Positions 1 through 5,098 of a stretch of DNA of 5,098 bases are shown in pieces. This DNA comes from Gammaproteobacteria bacterium (lineage in GTDB: Bacteria; Pseudomonadota; Gammaproteobacteria; GRL18), in contig JAPVVU010000253.1 of the NCBI GenBank assembly GCA_028571885.1, positions 1 to 5,098 on the forward strand, written 5' to 3'. Made by a program: the position numbers and the translations under genes. The stretch's first letter is position 1. Each line of letters starts with the position of its first letter. The notes under the pieces were generated by a model. The model was given only the letters and a program-made list of their open reading frames with translations, made no database searches and was not told the origin of the DNA.

Positions 1-140
1 TCGCCTTTTAAGTTTTTGGCAAATTTTTGTACTATCTGACGGCTTTGCTGCAGCATTTGATCCTGATTCTCCTGCGCGACTAATAAAGCGGGTGAGAGTA
101 GAATTGATGATAAAACGAGAGACAGTCCGATTTTTTTCAT
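1..140 (-). CDS. Exported protein, N-terminal fragment, probably Tll0287-like (DUF3365)
   Basis: This is the first 46 codons of a minus-strand gene that continues past the left edge. It starts at the ATG at 140-138, with AAGG (149-152, minus strand) 8 bases upstream as ribosome binding site. Residues 1-22 form a Sec signal peptide: MKK, a hydrophobic core (LSLVLSSILLSPALL), then a likely cleavage site after VA at residue 22. The mature start is polar, and the segment reading SRQIVQKFAKNLKG resembles the opening helix of DUF3365/Tll0287-like proteins, which are periplasmic or sensor-associated haem-binding domains. No CxxCH or other haem ligand lies in the visible part, so the family call rests on a short resemblance remembered from known members. 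The signal peptide and start are well supported; the family is tentative. The gene is divergent from yaiI and may share its control region. Confidence 0.6.
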   Translation of the reverse strand, partial: MKKIGLSLVLSSILLSPALLVAQENQDQMLQQSRQIVQKFAKNLKG

Positions 141-168
141 TGAGATAACCTTTTTTATTGCTAGAGTA

Positions 169-183
169 ATGTTAAAATAACAT
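169..183. promoter_or_regulatory. Perfect short palindrome ATGTTA-AAA-TAACAT, possible operator
   Basis: Two 6-base arms are perfect inverted repeats around a 3-base AT spacer. The site lies about 29-43 bases upstream of the minus-strand start at 140, where a promoter of that gene would be expected. It could be an operator or simply AT-rich promoter DNA. No regulator can be named from the sequence. Confidence 0.25.
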
Positions 184-254
184 GAGTTAGACAGCGTTGA
201 AATTTGCTTCGTACTCTGATTGATGCGCTATTATCTGTGATATCTTAAGATCCA

Positions 255-276
255 ATCTGTGATTATTGTTACAGAT
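255..276. promoter_or_regulatory. CRP/Vfr-like palindromic site between divergent genes
   Basis: The site has arms ATCTGT and ACAGAT and a core of TGTGA-N6-TTACA at 258-273. It differs from the CRP consensus TGTGA-N6-TCACA at one base. The left half (ATCTGTGAT) occurs again as a direct repeat at 233-241, 22 bases upstream, or about two helical turns. A 10-base palindrome ATCTTAAGAT (242-251) lies between the copies. Weak yaiI promoter elements follow, for example TTGCTT (285-290) and TCTAAA (308-313) with a 17-base spacer. A CRP/FNR-family protein could act here on either gene. This is inferred from sequence only. Confidence 0.35.
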
Positions 277-336
277 ACTGTCTATTGCTTTTAAGATGAT
301 ATCTATTTCTAAATAGAAAAGTAAATGAGGTTTAAA

Positions 337-783
337 ATGAAAATTTGGGTAGACGCTGATGCATGCCCTGTGGTGGTTAAAGAGATCTTATTCAGAGCAG
401 CTAAAAGGACTGAAATTTTAGTCACTCTGGTTGCTAATCAGCACATCAAAGTACCTCACTCTGATTTTATAAAATCAATTAAGGTCTCAGCAGGTTTCGA
501 TGTGGCTGACAACGAAATTGTGAAACGTGTTTCTGATGGCGATCTGGTGATCACCAGTGATATTCCGTTAGCCGCTGAGGTGATTGAGAAAGGGGGTCAT
601 GCGCTCAATCCCAGAGGTGAACTTTATTCAGCAAGTACCATCAAGTCTATACTCAATATGAGAGATTTTATGGATACTTTACGCGGCAGCGGCGTCCAGA
701 CCGGTGGACCGCCACCGCTGAGTCAAAGTGATCGACAAGCTTTTGCCAATCATCTTGATACATTTTTAACCCGGCATGCATAA
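337..783 (+). CDS. yaiI: UPF0178 family protein YaiI/YqxD (PIN-like fold)
   Basis: A 148-residue cytoplasmic protein of the UPF0178 (DUF188) family, which spans its whole length. The family has a PIN/NYN-like nuclease fold, but I know of no established substrate. Conserved blocks are IWVDADACP (residues 3-11), SAGFDVADNEIV (51-62), DLVITSDIPLAAE (69-81), LNPRGE (90-95), GVQTGGP (119-125) and LSQSDRQAF (128-136). The acidic residues D6, D8, D55, D58 and D75 are candidate metal ligands by analogy with PIN enzymes. The start is the ATG at 337: TGAGG at 326-330 sits 6 bases upstream, and family members begin at this MxIWVDADACP block. The in-frame ATG at 325 overlaps that binding site and would add four residues, so it is less likely. 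The gene appears to be monocistronic and converges on the flavoprotein gene. The family call is firm; a nuclease role is inference. Confidence 0.93.
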   Translation: MKIWVDADACPVVVKEILFRAAKRTEILVTLVANQHIKVPHSDFIKSIKVSAGFDVADNEIVKRVSDGDLVITSDIPLAAEVIEKGGHALNPRGELYSASTIKSILNMRDFMDTLRGSGVQTGGPPPLSQSDRQAFANHLDTFLTRHA

Positions 784-823
784 AAATACCGGCCTAAAAT
801 AAACCCGTCCCTTGCCGTCCCCC

Positions 824-1435
824 TTACATCCCATTGCCAAATTTATCAGTCTGGGTAACGCCGCTTTCACGTACCTGCTTCAGCGCTTTAGCATATTCAT
901 TGAGAATATTTAGAGACCACTGCAGGCGCTCTCGAATATAGCTGTCAGAGCGTGCATCATTGTCCGCTTCATTTTTATTCAGAATTGATTCCACCTCACG
1001 AATTATGACATGTTCAGGAATATAACAAATCCGGCTGTTTTTATAACTGCTCATACGTAATTCGGCCACCGGATAACTGCCGCCAATACCCGATGAAACA
1101 GCAACAATCAAAGCGGGTTTATCAGCCAGTTCATTTTTACCAAACAGTAGAAAAAAGTTCTTCAGACCTGCCGGCACCTGACCATGCCACTCTGGTGTAA
1201 TAATCACCAGCGCATCACAACTGCTCAGTTGTTCTCTTATGGGGGTTAAAATATCCAGCCATTTTTGCTCTCCGTCCCATACGCCTTCGTCCCAAAGAGG
1301 TAATGGATTCCCTTCCAGGCTAAAGAGCCATGTTTCCGTATCGGTGTTTTTATCCAGGGTTTCCTGTATGTGAGTTGCTACTTTTAAGCTTTGAGACTTT
1401 AATCGATGACTGCCGCTGATAATCGCTATTTTCAT
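824..1435 (-). CDS. NADPH-dependent FMN reductase-family flavoprotein
   Basis: A 203-residue cytoplasmic flavodoxin-fold protein of the NADPH-dependent FMN reductase family (PF03358-like). Members bind FMN and reduce flavins, quinones, azo dyes or chromate with NAD(P)H; the substrate here cannot be read from the sequence. A first beta strand (KIAIISGS) leads into the phosphate-binding loop GSHRLKSQS (residues 8-16). The block TPEWHGQVPAGLKNF (80-94) corresponds to the family's TPEYNGS-P-LKN flavin-contact loop, with Trp where Tyr is usual. SSGIGGSYPVAELR (114-127) is the third loop. Residues 140-203 form a helical tail somewhat longer than the smallest members. The ATG at 1435-1433 has AGGAAAG (minus strand, about 1441-1447) upstream. 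It stands alone, with only 40 bases between its stop and that of yaiI, and is divergent from purC. Family is firm, specific enzyme unknown. Confidence 0.88.
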   Translation of the reverse strand: MKIAIISGSHRLKSQSLKVATHIQETLDKNTDTETWLFSLEGNPLPLWDEGVWDGEQKWLDILTPIREQLSSCDALVIITPEWHGQVPAGLKNFFLLFGKNELADKPALIVAVSSGIGGSYPVAELRMSSYKNSRICYIPEHVIIREVESILNKNEADNDARSDSYIRERLQWSLNILNEYAKALKQVRESGVTQTDKFGNGM

Positions 1436-1575
1436 ACTATCTTTCCTGATTTATTGGAGTTGTTGCTTCTTCATAAAAAGTTAATGGTTTAGTGATGGGT
1501 GCGGAGCAAACTTTATTCAAGCTTAATATTTCTTGATAATATTGAATAATCCCTGCATTTTCATAACCAATGTTT

Positions 1576-1581
1576 TATAAT
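1576..1581 (+). promoter_or_regulatory. Candidate -10 box (TATAAT) of purC
   Basis: This is a perfect TATAAT 33 bases before the purC ATG, so transcription would start near 1588 with a leader of about 27 bases. The expected -35 zone (about 1553-1558, CTGCAT) matches the consensus poorly, so an activator may help or the true promoter may differ. An imperfect AT-rich inverted repeat (1513-1530 with 1538-1549) lies just upstream. I see no purine riboswitch and no PurR-type operator here. Confidence 0.45.
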
Positions 1582-1614
1582 TATTAGTCTTTTATCAAAT
1601 AATTGACGAATAAT

Positions 1615-2499
1615 ATGGTTCCAGTACTCTTTGATACCGACTTAAAAAGTCTGCCTTTAATCCATCGTGGAAAAGTCAGAGATATTTATGCTGTAGGCGA
1701 TGATCATATGCTGATTGTTACAACTGACCGATTATCAGCATTTGACGTCATTTTACCAACAGCCATACCAGGTAAAGGCGCTATCCTCACCAGTGTGTCT
1801 AACTTCTGGTTTAAGTACTTTAGCAATACCATTCCTAATCAGGTTTCGGATATGTCATTAGCAGAAGCCATTCCTGATGCCAGTGAACGAGAATTAGTTG
1901 ACGGCCGGGCAATTGTGGTCAAAAAACTCAAAGCTTTACCTATCGAAGCCATTGTACGCGGCTATATTATCGGCTCAGGCTGGAAAGATTATCAGGCCAA
2001 TGGTTCCGTTTGTGGTATTGAATTACCTAAAGGTCTGCAGTTAGCTGATAAATTACCTGAAGCTATTTATACACCTTCCAGTAAAGCTGCAGTCGGTGAG
2101 CATGATGAAAATATTGATTATGATGCCACCGTTGCGCTTATCGGTGAAGAGCTGGCTCAACAAATTAAAGTCGTCAGTCTAAAACTTTATACCCAGGCTG
2201 CAAGTTATGCATTACCCCGGGGTATTATTATTGCTGACACTAAATTTGAATTTGGTGTGGACAGTGACAACCAACTGACTCTGATTGATGAAGCACTGAC
2301 GCCTGACTCATCCCGCTTCTGGCTGGCAGATGCCTATCAGCCGGGTTCAAGCCCGCAAAGCTTTGATAAACAATATGTGCGCGACTATCTTGAAACCCTT
2401 GATTGGGATAAAACATCACCAGGCCCTGAATTGCCTGATGAAGTGGTACAAAATACTTCTGCTAAATATTCTGAAGCATTAGACAGACTGACACGTTAA
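1615..2499 (+). CDS. purC: Phosphoribosylaminoimidazole-succinocarboxamide synthase (SAICAR synthetase)
   Basis: This is the purine-pathway enzyme that joins CAIR and L-aspartate using ATP to give SAICAR, in the cytoplasm. The 294-residue protein is the long, yeast Ade1-like form, not the ~237-residue E. coli form. Motifs run in order: HRGKVRDIY (residues 17-25, nucleotide-binding start), TTDRLSAFDV (36-45), LPIEAIVRGYIIGSG (108-122, first family signature), IYTPSSKAAVGEHDENI (151-167), IIADTKFEFG (205-214, second signature), LIDEALTPDSSRFW (223-236) and SFDKQYVRDYL (249-259). All expected blocks are present. I chose the ATG at 1615; an in-frame TTG at 1603 would add four residues. Neither start has a good ribosome binding site, the nearest being GACGA about 5 bases before 1615. 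The gene looks monocistronic, with 259 non-coding bases after it. Its pathway partner purK is at the right edge on the other strand. Confidence 0.96.
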   Translation: MVPVLFDTDLKSLPLIHRGKVRDIYAVGDDHMLIVTTDRLSAFDVILPTAIPGKGAILTSVSNFWFKYFSNTIPNQVSDMSLAEAIPDASERELVDGRAIVVKKLKALPIEAIVRGYIIGSGWKDYQANGSVCGIELPKGLQLADKLPEAIYTPSSKAAVGEHDENIDYDATVALIGEELAQQIKVVSLKLYTQAASYALPRGIIIADTKFEFGVDSDNQLTLIDEALTPDSSRFWLADAYQPGSSPQSFDKQYVRDYLETLDWDKTSPGPELPDEVVQNTSAKYSEALDRLTR

Positions 2500-2591
2500 G
2501 CCAGATATCTGTTTCAGATGATTTAAACGTTTGTAGAAAATAGATTAACAATACTTCAAATAACGTAACTATTCAGCGTATTATTTACAAA

Positions 2592-2676
2592 AAGCCTGTG
2601 GTTGCTTATTTTTCTGGCTTTGATTGTCTGAACGAAGTGAGTTCTCAAAGCCAGAAAAATGAGTGACCATAGGCTT
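2592..2676 (+). repeat. Long imperfect palindrome; 32-pair RNA hairpin with a 21-base loop
   Basis: Arms 2592-2623 and 2645-2676 pair along all 32 positions in plus-strand RNA: 28 Watson-Crick pairs and four G-U wobbles (arm positions 7, 12, 13 and 16). On the minus strand those four would be C/A mismatches. The 21-base loop (2624-2644) can form a small inner stem, GAAC (2630-2633) with GTTC (2641-2644), around GAAGTGA. Outside, GCGT..TATTTA (2576-2587) partly mirrors TAAATACACGC (2692-2702), extending the symmetry imperfectly. No T-run follows, so it is not a classic intrinsic terminator. It could be an mRNA-stabilising or processing hairpin, a folded small RNA, or a palindromic intergenic repeat of the MITE/REP kind. 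The rest of the 2500-2758 gap is AT-rich, with no gene seen. Confidence 0.75.
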
Positions 2677-2747
2677 AACACGGGTAATTAATAAATACAC
2701 GCTTAATAATTACCAAATAACAATACATTCATTACAAAATACATAGT

Positions 2748-2752
2748 CGGAG
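2748..2752 (+). promoter_or_regulatory. Ribosome binding site of the DUF1015 gene
   Basis: CGGAG lies 6 bases before the ATG at 2759, a strong Shine-Dalgarno site that fixes this start. The preceding AT-rich stretch (about 2690-2745) probably carries the promoter, but no convincing -35/-10 pair stands out. Confidence 0.6.
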
Positions 2753-2758
2753 ACTAAG

Positions 2759-4108
2759 ATGAATTTTGAGAAAATTGGTTTACAGGTACCTGAAATTTTA
2801 TTGCCGAATAAAGACGTTGATTTACACAAATGGTCTGTTGTTGCTTGTGACCAATATACATCTCAGCCTGACTATTGGGCCGCATCAAAAGAAACAGCCG
2901 GTAATGAACCTACTACCCTCAATGTTATTTTTCCGGAAGTATTCCTTGAAGACAGTGACGGCGAGCAACGCATTAAAAACATCAATAGCAGTATGCAGCA
3001 ATACCTTGATCAGGGTGTTCTGGTGCCGATGGGTGGTAAAGACGGAAGCAATAAAGGTTTTGTTCTGGTTGACAGAAAAACATCACAAGCACCTTCAAGA
3101 AAGGGGCTGGTAGTTGCTATCGATTTAGAACAATATGATTTTAACAAAGGTTCACAAACCTTAATTCGAGCCACTGAAGGCACTATTGTTGATCGTCTGC
3201 CACCCCGCATCAAGGTCAGACAGGATGCTGCAATTGAATTACCTCATATTATGGTCTTAATTGATGATCCTGAACGTACGGTTATTGAGCCTCTTTTTAA
3301 TTCTAATCCTGCAGAACTCTATAACTTTGAATTAATGATGAATAGCGGTCACCTCAAAGGTTATGCCATTGATACACCGGAGTTAATTCAACAGGTTGCT
3401 GATGCGCTTGAAAATCTGGCATCACCTGATGTTTTTGCTAAAAAATACAATGCAAAAGGCAAAGATGTGCTTTTATACGCCATGGGTGATGGCAATCATT
3501 CTTTAGCCACTGCAAAAGCAATTTGGGAAAAAATAAAAGAAGATGCTGATGATCTACAAGCTGAAATGGATAATCCCGCACGATATGCATTAGTTGAACT
3601 GGTTAATATCCATGATGAAGGCCTGCAGTTTGAACCCATCCATCGTGTCATTTTTAATGTCAATCCAGAGCATCTGCTTAAAGCAATGCATTCTTATTTT
3701 TCTGGCAATTGCAGTGTTTGTCGCTGTGACAGCGAAGCAGAAATGAAAAAGCGGTCAGCCGAGGTCATGAATGTAGATAATGTGCATGTGATACCATTCA
3801 ATGATGCCTCTGGTTATGGATATATTCAGATTGAAAATCCTGTTTTCACGTTGGAGCTGGCAACGATTGAATCATTTTTAAATGATTATCTGGAAGAAAA
3901 TGGCGGCAAAGTGGACTTTATCCATGGTGATGATGTGGTTAATGAACTAGGCGTTAAAGAAGGTAATATGGGTTTCTTTTTCCCTCCTATCTCAAAGCAT
4001 AGTTTGTTTAAAACAATCATTTTTGACGGTGCTCTGCCCAGAAAAACATTTTCTATGGGTGAAGCAGATGAAAAACGTTTTTACCTGGAAGCAAGAAAGA
4101 TTAAATAG
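2759..4108 (+). CDS. DUF1015 family protein, 449 residues, clostridial-type subfamily
   Basis: A full-length soluble protein of the DUF1015 family (PF06245), whose biochemical role I do not know to be settled. There is no signal peptide or membrane segment. Conserved blocks are WSVVACDQYTSQPDYW (residues 25-40), GSQTLIRATEGTIVDRLPPR (131-150) followed by IKVR, PHIMVLIDDPE (162-172), AMGDGNHSLATAKA (241-254), ALVELVNIHDEGLQFEPIHR (277-296), KVDFIHGDD (384-392) and a C-terminal block with FFFPPISKHSLF (406-417) and FSMGEADEKRFYLEARKI (431-448). From memory, these match the subfamily found in Clostridia and other anaerobes, where it often sits near serC/serA. The GDGNHS element resembles the DGHHR-type motif of ParB, sulfiredoxin and the serine kinase SerK; a shared fold is my inference. 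Here it stands alone, between the long hairpin and a convergent terminator-like repeat. The family is firm, the function unknown. Confidence 0.9.
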   Translation: MNFEKIGLQVPEILLPNKDVDLHKWSVVACDQYTSQPDYWAASKETAGNEPTTLNVIFPEVFLEDSDGEQRIKNINSSMQQYLDQGVLVPMGGKDGSNKGFVLVDRKTSQAPSRKGLVVAIDLEQYDFNKGSQTLIRATEGTIVDRLPPRIKVRQDAAIELPHIMVLIDDPERTVIEPLFNSNPAELYNFELMMNSGHLKGYAIDTPELIQQVADALENLASPDVFAKKYNAKGKDVLLYAMGDGNHSLATAKAIWEKIKEDADDLQAEMDNPARYALVELVNIHDEGLQFEPIHRVIFNVNPEHLLKAMHSYFSGNCSVCRCDSEAEMKKRSAEVMNVDNVHVIPFNDASGYGYIQIENPVFTLELATIESFLNDYLEENGGKVDFIHGDDVVNELGVKEGNMGFFFPPISKHSLFKTIIFDGALPRKTFSMGEADEKRFYLEARKIK

Positions 4109-4209
4109 TGTTAAGTGTTAAGAAAAGGCTCGTACAAAATAGAGGTTTCCTGCATCCTCAATTATCAACTCTTTTGATTTTTCTTAACGCTTAGCACTTA
4201 ACACTATTT
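4103..4209. terminator. Inverted heptamer repeat between convergent genes, probable two-way terminator
   Basis: The outer arms are 4103-4117 and 4195-4209 (15 perfect pairs). A second set, 4118-4126 with 4179-4187 (9 perfect pairs), follows after a 7-base bulge (4188-4194) in the right arm. The left arm includes the stop codon of the DUF1015 gene, and the right arm ends two bases before the trmO stop. The 52-base loop holds a smaller stem, ATCAA (4164-4168) with TTGAT (4174-4178), followed by TTTT. That could end plus-strand transcripts. On the minus strand a T-rich stretch follows the left arm. Symmetry at two convergent ends suggests a shared terminator, but the long loop makes it atypical. 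Confidence 0.5.
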
Positions 4210-4210
4210 C

Positions 4211-4930
4211 TTAGCACAATTTCAGACTGATAACATTCACTTCATGTTCATCAATTGTCCACTTAAGATCATAGTCATAAACTCTTGTGGAATAGTTTTT
4301 ATCAATTTTTTTATAATAATAAGCGCGATGATCAAGGCTTAATAATTGTTCAATAAATTCTCTGATTTGCGGGTATTTTAATATGGCTTTTTCACAATCC
4401 TTTTCTGCTTCTTGTGAAAAGTAAACTTTTAATTTCTGTTCTTTGACTTGATCGGTAAAACCACCTTTCGCACCAGGAATACTATCGGTATACGGCACAT
4501 AAGGCTTGATATCAATAATGGGGGTTTGATCCAGTAAATCGGCACCTTTGACATGAATAAAAAGTTTTCCGCCCTGCTGTTCTATTGAGTCCAGTTCAAC
4601 CAGTGATAAGCCAATGGGATTAGGTCTAAAACTTGCTCGTGTTGCCAGGACACCAAAACGTTGTTTACCATCAAGCCTGGGTGGTTTTACTGTGGTATTC
4701 CAGCCTTTATCTACATGACGATGAAAAATAAAACTCAGCCAGAGATGAGAAAAATCCTCCAGACCTCGTGTTATTTCAATATCATTATACGGTGGTATGA
4801 GTTCAATCGATGCAGTGGAAGCTGTAACCAGCCGGGCCTGTCTGGGAATAGCAAACTTGTCTTTATAACAGGAATGGACGATGCCGATTGTTTCGAATGT
4901 AAACTGCCTACTCTTAGCTAAAACAATCAA
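4211..4930 (-). CDS. trmO: tRNA (N6-threonylcarbamoyladenosine37-N6)-methyltransferase TrmO
   Basis: TrmO (YaeB/TsaA) uses SAM to methylate t6A at position 37, giving m6t6A in threonine tRNAs and tuning codon reading. The 239 residues match the E. coli length and layout. The N-terminal beta-barrel domain shows GIVHSCYKDKFAIPRQ (16-31), GLEDFSHLWLSFIFH (56-70), VKPPRLDGKQRFGVLATRAS (81-100) running into FRPNPIGLSLVEL (101-113), and DLLDQTPIIDIKPYVPY (131-147). The C-terminal domain ends with SLDHRAYYYK (198-207, the PRPAYR region of E. coli) and YDYDLKWTI (218-226). The start is unusual: TTG at 4930-4928 overlaps the purK stop as TTGA. It is the only ATG/GTG/TTG between the preceding in-frame stop and the conserved domain, and the protein has no internal methionine. 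No Shine-Dalgarno is visible, so coupling to purK is likely. Confidence 0.94.
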   Translation of the reverse strand: MIVLAKSRQFTFETIGIVHSCYKDKFAIPRQARLVTASTASIELIPPYNDIEITRGLEDFSHLWLSFIFHRHVDKGWNTTVKPPRLDGKQRFGVLATRASFRPNPIGLSLVELDSIEQQGGKLFIHVKGADLLDQTPIIDIKPYVPYTDSIPGAKGGFTDQVKEQKLKVYFSQEAEKDCEKAILKYPQIREFIEQLLSLDHRAYYYKKIDKNYSTRVYDYDLKWTIDEHEVNVISLKLC

Positions 4931-5098
4931 GGTTTTGGCAATGCATTCGCCAGACGGCGTGTTTCCTGTAGTAATTCTACAGTGGAATTACCCAGACAGG
5001 TAAAATGCCCCATCTTTCGCCCGGCTCTTGCTTCTCTCTTACCGTATAAATGCAGTTTAACATTGGGGTTTGATAAAAGTTGTGCCCAATCAGGTTCA
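4927..5098 (-). CDS. purK: N5-carboxyaminoimidazole ribonucleotide synthase, C-terminal fragment
   Basis: These are the last 56 codons of a minus-strand gene that enters from the right edge; it ends with TGA at 4929-4927. PurK is the ATP-grasp enzyme that converts AIR, ATP and bicarbonate to N5-CAIR, which PurE then turns into CAIR for PurC. The diagnostic piece is VKLHLYGKREARAGRKMGHF (residues 13-32 of the fragment), corresponding to the PurK C-terminal block (VHLHWYDKEVRPGRKVGHLN in E. coli). The tail then runs NSTVELLQETRRLANALP. The ATP-grasp domain itself lies outside the window. The stop overlaps the TTG start of trmO by two bases, so the two genes are very likely co-transcribed. purE, usually just upstream of purK, cannot be seen. 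Confidence 0.9.
   Translation of the reverse strand, partial: EPDWAQLLSNPNVKLHLYGKREARAGRKMGHFTCLGNSTVELLQETRRLANALPKP

Noticed and set aside
784..823. Terminator between yaiI and the flavoprotein gene
   Set aside because: The 40-base gap contains CCGG/GGCC and C-rich runs but no stem-loop with a T-run on either strand.
1603..1614. TTG at 1603 as the purC start
   Set aside because: It would add four residues with no support from a ribosome binding site. The ATG at 1615 gives the length expected for the long-form PurC.
2525..2532. AAACGTTT palindrome after purC as a PurR operator
   Set aside because: Only the 8-base core matches. The flanks do not fit the PurR consensus, and the site is downstream of purC and far from any promoter it could control.
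2766..3113. 115-codon open frame on the plus strand inside the DUF1015 gene
   Set aside because: It lies wholly inside a well-conserved gene in another frame, its translation resembles no family I know, and it has no ribosome binding site.
3010..3213. 67-codon open frame on the minus strand opposite the DUF1015 gene
   Set aside because: It is antisense to the conserved GSQTLIRATEG block and has no domain signal, so it is a by-product of that coding sequence.
4108..4217. Heptamer repeats as a CRISPR or attachment site
   Set aside because: The units are 7 bases with no spacers, the order is inverted, and no cas, integrase or tRNA gene is near. A slipped terminator palindrome explains them better.
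4661..4921. 86-codon open frame on the plus strand opposite trmO
   Set aside because: It is antisense to the best-conserved part of trmO, and its translation shows no recognisable domain.

Overview
The window reads as a stretch of chromosome from an AT-rich gammaproteobacterium. The signs are a YaiI-type UPF0178 protein, a TrmO/YaeB tRNA methyltransferase with its C-terminal domain, and a long-form PurC. A methylotroph or sulfur oxidiser of the Thiotrichales/Methylococcales kind is possible, but the genus is a guess and nothing here fixes it. All genes look intact except the two cut by the window edges. There are no rRNA or tRNA genes, transposases, phage genes or CRISPR arrays.

Layout. At the left edge is the 5' end of a minus-strand gene for an exported protein, probably Tll0287-like/DUF3365. 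It is divergent from yaiI (UPF0178, PIN-like fold), and the gap between them holds operator-like palindromes, one of them CRP-like. yaiI converges on a minus-strand NADPH-dependent FMN reductase-family flavoprotein. That gene diverges from purC (SAICAR synthetase), across a gap with a good -10 box. A 259-base gap follows, with a long RNA-type hairpin whose four non-Watson-Crick positions are all G-U pairs on the plus strand. Next is a 449-residue DUF1015 protein of the type I associate with clostridia and other anaerobes. It converges on trmO, and the two gene ends share an inverted repeat built of heptamers. trmO overlaps the 3' end of purK, which runs off the right edge.

How the genes relate. 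purK and purC both act in de novo purine synthesis; PurK makes N5-CAIR, PurE (not seen here) converts it to CAIR, and PurC uses CAIR. They lie on opposite strands, so they are not one operon. trmO appears to be translated from a TTG start coupled to the purK stop. The reductase, yaiI and the DUF1015 gene look like single-gene units.

Most of the window is ordinary housekeeping sequence. The items most worth following up are the DUF1015 protein, with its ParB/sulfiredoxin/SerK-like GDGNHS motif, and the plus-strand-biased hairpin in front of it. I found no clear new multi-gene system.
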